64,000 nucleotides of DNA, taken from Phyto melanocephala. Its lineage: Eukaryota; Arthropoda; Insecta; Diptera; Rhinophoridae. Positions 1 through 11,300 of this stretch are shown here, one piece after another. The stretch covers positions 146,756,223 to 146,820,222 of the forward strand of contig OW799233.1 of the NCBI GenBank assembly GCA_941918925.1. Reading direction: 5' to 3'. Within the stretch, counting starts at the first letter, position 1; every line of letters starts with the position of its first letter. The notes beneath the pieces were generated by a model. That model had not been told where the DNA came from and searched no databases. It was given only the letters and a program-made list of their open reading frames with translations. The translations under genes were made by a program, and so were the position numbers.

Positions 1-159
1 ACTATTTTTAAATGATAACCATTATGAAATTTTTACAAAAAGTAATCATTAAATGATACAATTCAAACAAATGCTTGATTATCGTGACAAAATATATGAT
101 GAAATGAAACAAAAATAACTATTACTTGTTTTCGACAACCAAATATTGTTTTAGAAAAA

Positions 160-264
160 ATAATATGACCGTCGTGATCATGTTGTAACCATGGTTTTTC
201 TTTACGTGTAGTAAATTGCTCTTCGTGTATGATTCTCAAAACCATATTTTTTTCTTTGCGTGTA
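160..264 (-). repeat. Dispersed repeat, copy 1
   Basis: On the minus strand this stretch reads tacacgcaaagaaaaa followed by tatggtt, and a similar block occurs again at 187-210, so the motif is present twice in tandem. A related stretch in the opposite orientation lies at 11042-11120, with the shared gaagagcaa about 30 bases further on. This points to a short dispersed element, perhaps a MITE end, but no complete terminal inverted repeat was found. Class unknown. Confidence 0.35.
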
Positions 265-1480
265 CTGTTAAAATATTTTTAGGATATTATAGGTCCATCA
301 CCTTGAGCAGACAATAATACATCAAAAGTTGTGCTATAAAGCAATTTTACTAGCCCCAAGTAGTACCATTATAAACATTGGCATCATTTGCATTAATAAA
401 TGAGAATTGATCATTAATATTAGTTTCTTCAATTCAATAAAGCCTATTGTTAAGTATAAATAAACATATCTTTTTAATGTATTTCTTCATACTGTCAGTT
501 AATTAATTAAATTTCTAAAAACAAAAATTGTGACCACATATTTTTTGCTATGTGCAAATGATTTCATTATTTCTGCCTGACATAAGATTAGAGCTAGTGA
601 ATCCAAGACCAGATTAGATTTTAAATATGCTTTTATAGACAAGTTTTTTCATCTACGAAACATTGAAAGGCATATTTCTTTTTTTAAGATTTATAGGGGC
701 TTTTTAATAAGTCGAATTATTTGCATAATTTATTCCGTCAGTTTTGTTTTGTGTAATTTTAAGTTACTTTTTACCAGGTCTGCTTTAAAAAATTTAATTT
801 TATCTTTGGATTTTATCGATAGTTAATTAATAGCATCTGGTTTAACCTGTTTTAGGCGCAGACATTTTGACGCTTAAAATATTTTAAGTGCTTTAATATT
901 AACAAGCTTTAAACCAACTAATCAAAATTAAGTTTCTTCGCTTTAAGCAGCACAATAGCATGAAACTCGAGTTTTGTTGTATAATTTTAATTTGTATTTT
1001 ATTTTATGATTTCATAATTTATTAAGCACATATTTTAAATGTAAATACTGTTTCTTTGAAAATTTTTTTATTTGTTATGCTAAATTTAATTAAAAGTTTA
1101 TTTTAATATTTTTTTTTATCTCACACAATAAAATTTTATGAATAAATTCAAGATAAGCCAAAGTTACAAGTGTATTTTATCAATTAATTTTTTTTTTTGG
1201 TAATAATTTATTGAAATTAGTAATCTTGAAGATAAGTTTGTTTTTTGTTCAAAACACCACAACTGTTAGTTGACATATGGTTACATATGTATGTATGTTT
1301 GCATGTGTATATAAATATGTTGCAAAAAAATATTCGTAAGTTTACTAATTGATTCGGCTTGGTTCCGACCTCTGTGCGTATGAGATAAATATTGGCTGTT
1401 TTTTATGAGAGGCATTTTCGTAAATAAATACAACAACTTCAAAAATTTTGTAAAATTTTTTTTTACATATATTCCATGAC
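265..1480. other. AT-rich stretch, nothing recognised
   Basis: Very AT-rich, with homopolymer runs of A and T. No coding frame, terminal repeat or RNA-like structure was recognised. Confidence 0.5.
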
Positions 1481-1489
1481 GTTTAAAAT

Positions 1490-2480
1490 CTTTAAAAAAA
1501 AATTTTGGCAAATGTCCTGCGCCACTGCGAATTTTTAACACCATTCTGTAGCTCTAATTTTGCATAATTTTTGCAAACATAACTAGTTTTTTTTCATCAA
1601 TAATGTGTCAAATGTTAGCTTTTAAATTTTCAATTTTTGGTGCTTCGTCAGCATGGACAAGAGATTTATTCTACAGCACAAAAACTCCTCGAGAGATTTC
1701 AAATCTGTTCAATTATGTTGGCCAATTTGCTGGTCTATTTCTTGAGATAATTCGGTTAATATATATTTGACTAGTATGGTGTGATAGTTTCACGCGTTTT
1801 CTGATATATTAAGACATTTTATTAAAACCCTTTCTACTTCAAATAACTTTCAATGATTTGAGTAATAAAAAAATTATAGTAATCTTTTGCCTCTACTGTT
1901 CATTATCCTCAGCCTTAAAGGCTAATGGGTCGGTAACGCCGTTCTTCGCGACCGCGCCTTAGGAACACCATCTTGTCGCTATAATTTTTCATAATTTTTT
2001 TTGAGCATCCCTGGTTTACTTTTATAAATAGAACGTTAAATTTTTGCCTCCAAATTTTCAATAGTTGGTGCTTTGCCAGCAATGACAAGAGATTTAATGT
2101 ATCCCCTTAAGCTGCCAAATTAGACTAACATGGTGGCTAATTTACAGATTAATTTTTTGAGATAATTCGCTTACCAAACGTTTGACTAAACCAAGTGATG
2201 GTTTCATACAATTTGTTGTATGTTGCGCCGTTTTATTGAAAACGTTTCTCCTTTAAATGGTTTTAAATGACATGAGGACTAAAAAAAAAATCAGGAATCA
2301 TTTGCCTCTACTGTTCATTAGCCACAGACTTAAAGAAAAATAGGCCGTTAACGCCTTCGGCATGTAAACCGAACCAAGCAGTGATATTTTCGGGTATAAT
2401 AAAAGCATTGCGCTCTCAGTACTCTTTAAACGATGTACAAGCTTCATTGGTGAAGATGATTTGACCATAAAAATATGAAC
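1490..2480 (-). pseudogene. DD41D mariner transposase relic with duplicated C-terminal half
   Basis: Read on the minus strand, the stretch from about 2480 downward shows decayed mariner-type transposase motifs. Near 2450 is the first-aspartate region as FTNEA (family SDEAHF). Near 2380 is AWFGLHAEGV (family VWCGLWAGGV). Near 2110-2050 is KSLV..GKAPTIENLEAKI (family KSLVYADKPQT). This last block occurs again near 1670-1610 as KSLVHADEAPKIENLKANI. It is followed by a C-terminal end resembling RS.G.HLP.FFFK near 1500. The two C-terminal blocks belong to a tandem duplication, 1537-1947 and 1963-2357, about 420 bp apart. Stop codons and frame changes are frequent, so no functional enzyme is encoded. 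The family assignment rests on motif likeness to the better preserved copy at 55840-56437. Confidence 0.65.
1537..2357. repeat. Tandem duplication, two units of about 410 bp
   Basis: Unit 1 (1537-1947) and unit 2 (1963-2357) both begin with aacaccat and end with cctctactgttcatta followed by a taacgcc block. They are clearly diverged, so the duplication is old. The unit carries the C-terminal part of the mariner relic described over the same interval. Confidence 0.6.
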
Positions 2481-2489
2481 AAACTTTTA

Positions 2490-3180
2490 TTTGATTCTCA
2501 ACCTCTTTACTAAATACAGTATGTAAATGGTGGTCCGCTGGCTTTCAATGTCTTACAAAGATCATTCCCCTTGATTTTTTAATTAGCGAAATTAATTAAT
2601 TACGCAATTACTGAAAATAGCATCGAATCGATAAATTCAATTCCTCTATCAGACTCGCTTCTACAGGGGCGTAGGCTTCTTTATCACAAGCAATACGGAC
2701 ACAATGTGGATAAATATTATCCAAAGAAGTAAGTCATGTCATGTTATTCTTACTTGTTTGAATGGAGGATTATGCACACGCTTAACCTGTTGAAGTGCCC
2801 TATAAGTTAATAAAATAAACAGGGCGCCAATTTTGGGAATAAACTTATACAATTTATACAAAAAAAGAAAAAGTTAAAAAGATTCAATTAGTAGCACAGC
2901 CAGTGTTGATTTTATCCTTTGTGTTGTTACTTTTTATTAATTCGATATGCCTCGTGAGATACTCATGAAAAATTTTGCACAAATTGGTCACTAAACAGCA
3001 AAGTTATAAGCAAAAATTATTTTAAAAAATATAAAATTTTTTTAAATATATCAAAATCCTAAATAAACTTTTAAATCGCTTTTGATATCAAATTATAAGT
3101 TGTAGTCCCAGAAATTATTTCTAAGAAAAACTAACAAATCGTTTTAAAACCAACTGAGATATAAACACCAGAGTACAACT
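2490..3180. other. No gene recognised
   Basis: AT-rich DNA between a mariner relic and a Helentron-like repeat. The part from about 2890 may belong to the repeat that ends at 3668, but I could not fix its far boundary. Confidence 0.4.
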
Positions 3181-3668
3181 GCTTCTGTGTTTTCCTTCAA
3201 ATTTACAAACGAAAGTCGATATTTTTTAGTCTCTATTCGACAGAGAAAGCCAATATGGGGATCAGATAAGTGGACTTGAGTAATAAAATATAGTTAGCTG
3301 TGAAAAGAAATAAATTAAAAATGGCGTCCTATATTAAATTGCGAATATATAAGTCAAGTATAATAATTACGGCTTTGTTCCCTTTAACCCCTACAATATT
3401 GGTAACAAATTAAAGGGTTTGTAAAATCAAAGATGGCGTCTGAAACAAAATAAAGTTTTTTTTTGCCCCATCAATATGGATATCAAACAAAAGGGCTTGA
3501 ATACAGTAACTTTGTAAAAATTCAAAATTAAAGATGGCGTCCGAAATAATGAAGAAAATAGCATATTTCATGAAATCTTAAATCAAGGCTAAGCTACAAT
3601 GTGGTCATTAACCTATCTACATGGTATTATTAGATTCGACACGGCCGAATAAAGCGCTCTTACTTGTT
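3180..3668 (+). mobile_element. Helentron/DINE-1-like element, 3' end
   Basis: The right end reads ttcgacacggccgaa then gcgctcttacttgttt. This matches, in inverse orientation, the left ends of the two full repeats at 46957 and 59110 (caagtaagag then ttcggctgtgccgaa). The subterminal stem followed by a CTTACTTGTT end resembles DINE-1/Helentron 3' ends. Inside are about three units of roughly 100 bp, each carrying atggcgtc (near 3322, 3434 and 3533), with a recurring aaagggcttg-type motif in front. No protein is encoded. The left boundary was not found. Confidence 0.5.
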
Positions 3669-5430
3669 TAATTATTTAAGATTAGTTTTCATTATGTAAT
3701 TAATTTTGATTGAGCTTATAATCTCTTATATTTGAATATAATCGTAAAATAAAATCACTTTAAAAGTATTTCACAAGTTTTTCTAACTAGAGAATTACGG
3801 AAAAAGCATTATTGTTATTTAATATATTTTGACAAAACCCAACCAAGCATTACATCTAAATAGTTCCCTATATGTGAGTAATGTTTACAAAATCTCGATA
3901 AATCCTGTCACGATTTCATAGTTAAACACCTTTAAATATTCCCAATGCCAGTCGTGATTTAAGTATTCCTATTTTCATATTAAATAACTGAAAGTTTCTG
4001 AATCATATTCTGTTCGCTCCCATTAATTCTTTGAAATAATCTTTTAAACATCTGAGTTAATTTAAATACTAATAAATATGCACAACATGTTCACAGAAAT
4101 TATGGTTCTTGTACAGCATAAAGAGCAGTACTTGTGTTTCGAAATAAATAAAATCAATATAAATGGAATTGAAGAAAACTGTTTTATAGAACATTACGGA
4201 CACAATTATTTACACGCCATTTTACAAAATAAATGCTTATTTTTTTTTCATTCTTATATATTAGTTTATGTACGTACAATATACGTTTTTGCTATTTGTG
4301 TTTTCGTTTAAATAAATGAATAAATAAGCAAAAGAAAAAGGAAAAATAACAACCAAAAAGAAATAATTAACAGAATAAAAGTTGTACAAAAATAAACATA
4401 ATTTATTCTTAAATAAGACAATACATACAAAAAAATTTAAGAATAAAGAACAAAAAGCTCAATCACACAGCAGTAAAAATAACAGCAGTGAAAAAATTGC
4501 ATAAAATTTGCATAAAATCACACTGATGTTGTAGAATTTTTGTTGTTTGTTTGTGTATTATTAAAACTTGACAATGACAATAGTGATGGTTGTGAGCAAT
4601 AGCCAAACTCATTCAATCACTCGTACCGATTCAAGAATGTAAAATGCGAAACAACAAGAACATTTAAATAAAGTTTTATAATGAACAAGCTTAAAAAGGG
4701 AAAACGTTAAAATAAGTTAGAGACTATAAACAGGAGAGTAAACTTTTTAGATATTATTCGTCTATCGAAGAATATAGTTACAGAAGTCTGCTTGACATTT
4801 ACTATAACAACAGTAGCTGTCATTGCCTTTAAGAGGCGAAATAATTAGCCAATAATACAGTTCGACTTCAGTGGCTATTTCTGTAATTTTAATCTTTTTT
4901 TTTGGTAAAATATTATAAAGGAAAAGAGAATCAGATCTTAAAATCATATCTAACTGTGAGATTTTCAATACTAACCAAGTGGTAGGTTTTTTGAAAAGTT
5001 CAATTTGCTAATGACCGGTAAATTGGAATTTCGTTTAAATCAACTATTTGAAATCTATAAATGTATAAATAACTAAACTTACATAGATATTTTAGTAGTC
5101 AAAGTATTAGTGCAAGTTAAAGTACTCAATGATTCGTCCAAGTCGTTTGGACATGTAAATATATACATCAAATACTATGGTATCTACAGCAATCATAAAA
5201 ACTTAAAACACCACAAACCCTCCCACCCATAACTGATAGCTAGAACTTCTGCTAGATAGCTGTTGATCTACGGGTTACCACAACATGTAATAACTGATGA
5301 TAAAAAAATATGATACATTACTAAAGTTATTGTTGAATTGTTGTAAGTTTTTCTCAACGATCAACAAAAAAAATTAATTTTTTTAATACAGCAGTATTTC
5401 CAGTATTAACAAGATAAGAAACTTAATAAC
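3669..5430. other. No gene recognised
   Basis: AT-rich sequence with short low-complexity stretches. Short frames at 4078-4311 and 4762-4968 show no family motif and look like chance openings. Confidence 0.45.
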
Positions 5431-5440
5431 TCGTGAGGGT

Positions 5441-5480
5441 GCCCCGGTGGACTAGTCAGTAGCGTTCCGATCTGTTCCGA
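5441..5480 (+). other. tRNA-like A-box stretch, possible SINE head
   Basis: The stretch gccccggtggactagtcagt followed by agcgttccga resembles the D-arm/A-box portion of a tRNA. No matching acceptor stem, anticodon arm or B box was recognised downstream, so this is not an intact tRNA. A worn tRNA-derived SINE head is one possible reading. Confidence 0.2.
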
Positions 5481-5649
5481 TCATTTTGTTAAAGGCTTAG
5501 TAACTGCAACAATGGAAATCAAAATTAAATTTCTAATGAAAACATTTAATGAATTTAACAAAGTGACTAAAATAAAGAAGTGCATTTTGATAAACTTTAA
5601 ACCATAATGCTAGATTTGAATTGTGTACAAGTTTTAGTAAATCGGTCCT

Positions 5650-6430
5650 AGTTTATTTTGTTGAAGATATTGCTGTCGTTTGCGATAGTGTGTCAACCCT
5701 CAGTGACTTATTGCCGTGCAAAACAAATGAACATCTCACGAATATCATTGACGCAAATTTTTAATAAAGATTTAAATTTACACGCTTACAAGGTTCAACT
5801 GACTTAAGACCTGAAGACCACTGACCATTTCCAGCATCGCCAATACGACCGATGGTTGGTCGAAAAGAAGTGAATGGTGACTTTATAAAGAAAACTATAT
5901 CTATAAACGAGGCTAACTTATACCTCAATAGATTCCTTAACAAGCAGAATTGCCACATTTAGACAAATGAAAATATACAACGCATCAACAAAGAGTGATG
6001 GTTTGGAGCAGGTGGCAGTGTAATCGGGCCTTACATTTTCGAAAATGAGGTTAGTAATGCAGATACTGAGAATGGTGTTCACTATGGTGAGATAAGAAAT
6101 TGAAAAATTAAGAATATGAATCTTGTCGATTTGTGGTTCCAACGGGATGTTGCTACTTGCCACACAGCCAACGAAGAAATGGCTTCTCAGCTCAAGAAAT
6201 TTAATTGACGAGTTATCTCACATCGCCGATACGATTTTATTTGATACTGTTGGACTTCTTTTTTTGAGAATATTAAAAGAAAAAGTGTATGATAATAAGC
6301 CAATAAAAATCCAAGGGCTAAGAACGAAATAATTTGGCAAAATAAAGGCATTAAATTATGTCCCAATGTCATTGGAAATTAGAGATATAAGTACGCCGCC
6401 TTAGACCTGTGAGAATTGAGTCAATATAAT
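5650..6430 (+). pseudogene. DD41D mariner transposase relic
   Basis: Family motifs appear in order across three frames. They are HAYKVQLT.DLK (family HPYKIQL.QELK) near 5780, INEANLYLN..LNKQNCHI (family SDEAHF.LNGYVNKQNCRIW) near 5920, and VIGPYIFENEV (family GVIGPYFFEN) near 6030. Next are LVDLWFQRDVATCHTANE near 6120-6180, which carries the second catalytic-aspartate block, and LKEKVYDNKP near 6280. The last is CPNVIGN near 6360, the family's C-terminal helix. Stops and frameshifts separate these blocks. The overlapping frames at 5761-5958, 5918-6163, 6123-6332 and 6187-6372 are either its fragments or antisense shadows. The element termini were not identified. Confidence 0.7.
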
Positions 6431-6772
6431 GTAAAAAAATAAAAAATATTAAGATTATTACTTGAAAAATTTTTGCTTCATTTACAGTTAGCATCGTGTA
6501 TTTTGATACAATCACCTTGTCTTTGAGTATTACAAATATATAACGTTGTCGATTGAAAACACAATAATTGACTTCACTACACCAGCTCTATTGTACTATT
6601 GGTACAATTTATGTATATGAATATTTTTAGTAATTTCTATTAAAACATTTTGTATAACAATACAATTTCCTTTCTAGTGTAATGATTTCATTCAGGAATG
6701 GGAAATAAAATTATTTAAGCAGAATTAAAAAAAATATTTTTTTGTAGTAATTTTTTGCTACAAAAGTTGGTA
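6431..6772. other. No gene recognised
   Basis: AT-rich gap between the mariner relic and the truncated Helitron-type copy. Nothing distinctive was seen. Confidence 0.45.
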
Positions 6773-7149
6773 AGTTGTTGTACACATACCAGGGAGTGTT
6801 TATGGGTGGAAAAAAGTGGGCGGGGCTACTCCCATAAAAAATTAGTTATCATTTTTAGCTACTTGCACTTGACCGATTTTTCTGAAAGTTTGCACACATA
6901 TTGAGCTGTCATGACTTTATAATTTCGTGATAAGAAAAGTGGGCAGGGCTACGCCCATTAAAAAAGTTATAGTTTTAAGGTACTTTCACTGGACCGATTT
7001 TTCTGAAACTTTGCACACTTATTGAGCTGTCATGTCTATACAGTTTCGTAATTAGAAAAGTGGGCAGTGCAATTGATATTCGATTAAAATTCAGAATGCG
7101 ATTAAAATTCATGAAGGGGCGTAGAAACGCGCACGCCGGGCTTTTTTAG
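6773..7149 (+). mobile_element. 5'-truncated Helitron-type element
   Basis: From ttggtaagttgttgtacaca onward this stretch follows the interior of the complete element at 7481-8360. It carries the same 121-122-bp repeat units (gtgggc at about 6816, 6939 and 7060). It has the same end region: gcgattaaaattcatgaagg, a small GCGT/ACGC stem, then gccgggcttttttag followed by t. The CTAG terminus is altered to TTAG. The TC start and the (TG) tract are missing, so the copy is 5'-truncated. It has fewer repeat units than its neighbour, and no protein is encoded. Confidence 0.65.
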
Positions 7150-7480
7150 TTGCAACTTAAATACAATTTTAAATTACATATGACTGTTCCGTTAAAGTGT
7201 GCTGTTGATAAAGTCGGGATCGTTTTTAAAAAATACTCTTAAAATAATTACGACTTAATTTAATGTAATTTAGCAAATGTATTCGGTAATTAAATAATAA
7301 TAAAATAAGTAAGCTTAAGGCAAAATAAAAATTATTTATAAAAATGGTTTTTAAAATATTTTTAATACCTCTGCAAAAGTACGATCTGATTACTTTTGCC
7401 ATTCATGACTTTTTATTTGCTTGACGTTTAATATCAATTGACGAATAAAATGTACAACCGATACAACGATATTGTATTCA
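7150..7480. other. Spacer between two Helitron-type copies
   Basis: AT-rich sequence with no recognisable gene. It separates two same-orientation copies of the same repeat family. Confidence 0.45.
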
Positions 7481-7504
7481 TCTATCTATATATATAAAAG
7501 TGAA

Positions 7505-7508
<4 letters not shown>

Positions 7509-7536
<28 letters not shown>
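7509..7536. repeat. (TG)14 microsatellite
   Basis: Fourteen TG dinucleotides without interruption, near the 5' end of the Helitron-type element. The truncated neighbour at 6773 lacks it. Confidence 0.9.
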
Positions 7537-7539
<3 letters not shown>

Positions 7540-7629
7540 GCTATAGACTCCGAAACTGTAAAACCGATCGGGCTCAAACTTTGGTAAGTTGTTGTACACA
7601 TACCAGGGAGTGTTTATGGGTGAAAAAAA

Positions 7630-8262
7630 GTGGGCGGAGCCACGCCCATAAAAAATTAGTTATCAGTTTTAGCTACTTGCACTTGACCGATTTTTCTGAA
7701 ACTTTGCACACATATCGAGCTGTCATGACTAAATAATTTCGTGATAAGAAAAGTGGGCGGGGCCACGCCCCTAAAAAAGTTTTCATTTTGAGGTACTTGC
7801 ACTGGACCGATTTTTCTGAAACTTTGCACACATATTGAGCTCTCATGACTTTATAATTTCGTGATTGAAAAAGTGGGCGGGACCACGCCCATAAAAAATT
7901 AGTTATCAGATTTGGCTACTTGCACTTGACCGAATTTTCTGAAACTTTGCAAACATACTGAGCTGTCATGACTTTACACTTTCGTCATTAGAAAAGTGGG
8001 CAGTGCCACGCCCATTAAAAAAAAGGTATCATTTTGAGGTACTTTCACTGGACCGATTTTTTTGAAATTTTGCACACATATTGAGTTGTTATGACTATAC
8101 AGTTTCGCATTTAGAAAAGTGGGCAGTGCCACGCCCATAAAAAAAAGGTATCATTTTGAGGTACTCTCACTGGACCGATTTTTCTGCAACTTTGCACACT
8201 TATTGAGCTGTCATGACTATACAGTTTCGTAATTAGAAAAGTGGGCATTGCCACGCTCATAA
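7630..8262 (+). repeat. Tandem array, about 122-bp units
   Basis: Units start with gtgggc at about 7630, 7753, 7873, 7996, 8119 and 8241, a spacing of 120-123 bp. Each opens with a GC-rich palindrome (GGGCG..CGCCC). Each then has a tgcac..gaccgatttt block, a ctgaaactttgcacacat block and a gagctgtcatgact block. In an AT-rich window, these GC-rich palindromes at a fixed period stand out. The last units are GCAG/GCATT variants of the first GCGG type. Confidence 0.85.
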
Positions 8263-8360
8263 AGAAAAAGTTTTTAGCCTTTCACTTGATATTCGATTAA
8301 AATTTAGAATGCGATTAAAATTCATGAAGGGGCGTAGCAACGCGCGCCGGGTTTGGCTAG

Positions 8361-11300
8361 TAAGAAGATAAAACAAAGCTGTATTTAAATATACGATACA
8401 GCGGTTTTGTATTGCCAATGCTATTTGCACAAATTGAAGCTCGTTCCGATTTCTAATAATTAATAGTACTTTGTTCTATAATTGGTAACTGTTTTGATTA
8501 ATATTTTAACAACTAATGAGATATTTATATATTGAAATTTTATTTCAGATTTGTTTTAAATTCAATTGGAATGAATTGTTTATTATGTCAACACTATTAC
8601 TTCGGTTTGGTGGGCAGGTGGTAAATATTATTTTTCCTTACCTCACCTTTAAACGACCTTGCATATAAACATACATAAATTTGGTAATTTCCTTACGAAT
8701 TTGTTATCCTTAGAAAAAGAATTTAAACTTTCAACACTCTGTTCTCCATCAAATCAGGTAAAACTGTTCATTGGTATGCAATTAGCAATAATTTAAAAAT
8801 AATCAACAAAATACTAGAAACAAAAAAAAAATAATATTAGATTTGACTTAACAATAGCACAAGATTTGTGTGTCATTTAGTGACAGGTAGGTTGTTAAAA
8901 CAAAAACATGAGATGACAAAAGAACGCAAAAAATATAACAGCAACCAAACTCTACTTATACAAATCTTGAATATACTTAAATATCGAGGATTCTTTCCAC
9001 ACCCACTTGCACTTGCACTTGTGTTTACTCGTTAGCAATTCAACGTAGTTTGTTATCGCAATTGCTTTTGCAAAATAGTACATCCAAACATACTACGAAT
9101 ACATACTAATTTAAATAGTAGTGTACTAGTGTTGTGAATACTACTTACTAAACATGCTTTATGTCAAGGAGTCGTTGATATCATCATAGAATACGTACGA
9201 AATGTAGATACAGTCTTTTGTGTAGTACATTTAAATACTTGTTTCAATACTAAATATTCATTTAGTTTAGTTTTTCTACGTTTGTATTCATGTACGAGTA
9301 TTTATATGTAAATATATCTGTATGTTTGCAGTGGATTTCACCTGCAATTTATTTCCACAGTTTTAAATCTCAAGTGCTTAGAATTCAAATTAATTTTGTA
9401 CGTTTTACTTGATGTTTATTAAGAACATTTTTTTATTTTTATTTTTTTGTTTGAAATTTTCAGTAGTTTGTTAGTTTATAAGAATGTATATGCTTGTATA
9501 CTAACGCAAAGTTCGTTAGTTAAATCCAATTGATTTGAATAGTATTGTATTAAATTACAGAAAATGTTTCTAATTGTATATTTATACAGGTTTTTCGTTT
9601 ACCTGCCGCTAAGGTATTAGTGGAGTAAAGTGAAGATTGTATCAAACCTACATAATTTAAAGAAATTTTTCAACTTATCAATTTGGTTTTGGGTATATTA
9701 AGCAAAATGTTTTTAACAAAATAAAGAAACAAACAAAAAAGACTGCAAATAGTCCAACAAAATATAAACTCGAAACTAAGGGCAAGGGCTACATTCTAAT
9801 TTTTAGTTTTTTATATTATTTGAACTTCCAAGATATTATTTTGGATGCTGGAATCTAGTTTTTAATTTTGCATCCACAATAGTAACTATAGTAAGGGGTT
9901 ATAGGAAATTGTATGTCAGTGTAGGAGAAATACCATATTGGGAACAAAAAATAAAAAATTCCCATAGTACCATTATGATCATAATATGTTTCCATATGAC
10001 AATAATATACACCCTTGTTATCAAGGGTCCATAAATGGACAGGTAAAAATGCTTGTCATACAGCATTGAATTTAAGGTATTCTTAAAAGTCAATTTCGAA
10101 CAAAATGTTTGCAAACGTGCAGATAGCAGAGCTGCGTAAAATATCCTTACATTTATGTGTTCTATATCATACTACTTCCAAGCACTATATTTAGGTAAAC
10201 ATATATAAAAAAATAAAAGCAATATATAACTTTCAGTGATATTAATTAATCATAACACGAATAGTTTTTCTATACAGTAAGTGTTTCTATTTCGAATAAA
10301 GTGGAATATCAAAAGAAAAATCGTTTTGGTTAAGACAAGTCATGGAGTACAATAAAATACATAAACAAAAACTTTAAAATATTAAACAGCAGTGTTTCTA
10401 AATACTTTCTTAAAAGCCATTTCTTTAAATACATATGAACTTATTTCATTAAAGAACTTTAAAATTTAAAGTTTTTGTGCAAGATTTTCTGTAGTTTAGT
10501 TCTACTAACAAAATATTCAAATACGTTTTGAATGTTCTGCTCCAGTTTTCAGATTGTATTTTACTTTGGTTCTGATTCAGCTTTATTTTATTAAAAAGTT
10601 TGTTATTCGCTTCGATATTTTTATCTTGAAGGAGGGCAAATGTTTTTGGAAGTATGTACTTCACAATTAAATACCAATATACACTCACTAGTTTGTAACT
10701 CAACGAGATTGCTTGGAAGCCTCTTTTCTTATGCTTCTGCATCTCTATATTGGGACAGTTTTACACTTGTCGTTATATCGGTGATATTTACAGCCGTGTA
10801 TATAAGTATATTACACATTAATGTTTTGGGTTCGTGATGACAAGAAATTAGTAAAATAATACAGGTATGGTAAATATAATATTAGAGCCCTGTTCCTACT
10901 AAAACTTTTAAAGATACAAATCGTATGTTTTTACAAGCGACCGTTAATCAAATGTCAATTTAAGTAACCAACATTTAACTATCGCTACCAAAATGATTTT
11001 AAAATAAAGTCACAATTGCAATAATTTGATATGATCATAATTACACGCAAAGAAAAAATATGGTTGTGGTAACCATAATCGAAGAGCAACATACTATGAT
11101 TGAACTGTATGATTATGGTTAACTTGCCTATATAGATAGGTTTAATATAGTGTAACTTTGGATAAAGTGAGCAACAAAATGATATAATATATTTTTTTTG
11201 TAATTGCTATTTTGGTATATTACTTCCTAATTCGTGTAAAAAAATTAAATATTAAAAACTTATTTAAAAATATTTCAATGTCGCCACAAAAAAGTAAAAA

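Larger units (their letters stand above)
7481..8360 (+). mobile_element. Complete non-autonomous Helitron-type element
   Basis: The left end is TCTATCTATATATATAAAAG preceded by A at 7480. The right end is ggtttggCTAG at 8357-8360 followed by T at 8361. A 5' TC, a 3' CTRR and insertion between A and T are the hallmarks of Helitrons. A short stem, GCGT-agca-ACGC at 8332-8343, lies just before the terminus, as Helitrons usually have. Inside are a (TG)14 tract, the phrase agactccgaaactgtaaaac, and five to six tandem units of about 122 bp. No Rep/helicase protein is present, so it would depend on an enzyme supplied elsewhere. The short frame at 7500-7736 is only translated repeat. Confidence 0.7.

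Noticed and set aside
5441..5480. tRNA gene
   Set aside because: Only the A-box-like part is present; no acceptor stem, anticodon arm or B box.
7630..8262. Regular repeats considered as a CRISPR-like array
   Set aside because: Units are about 122 bp with no unique spacers, inside a Helitron-type element in insect DNA.
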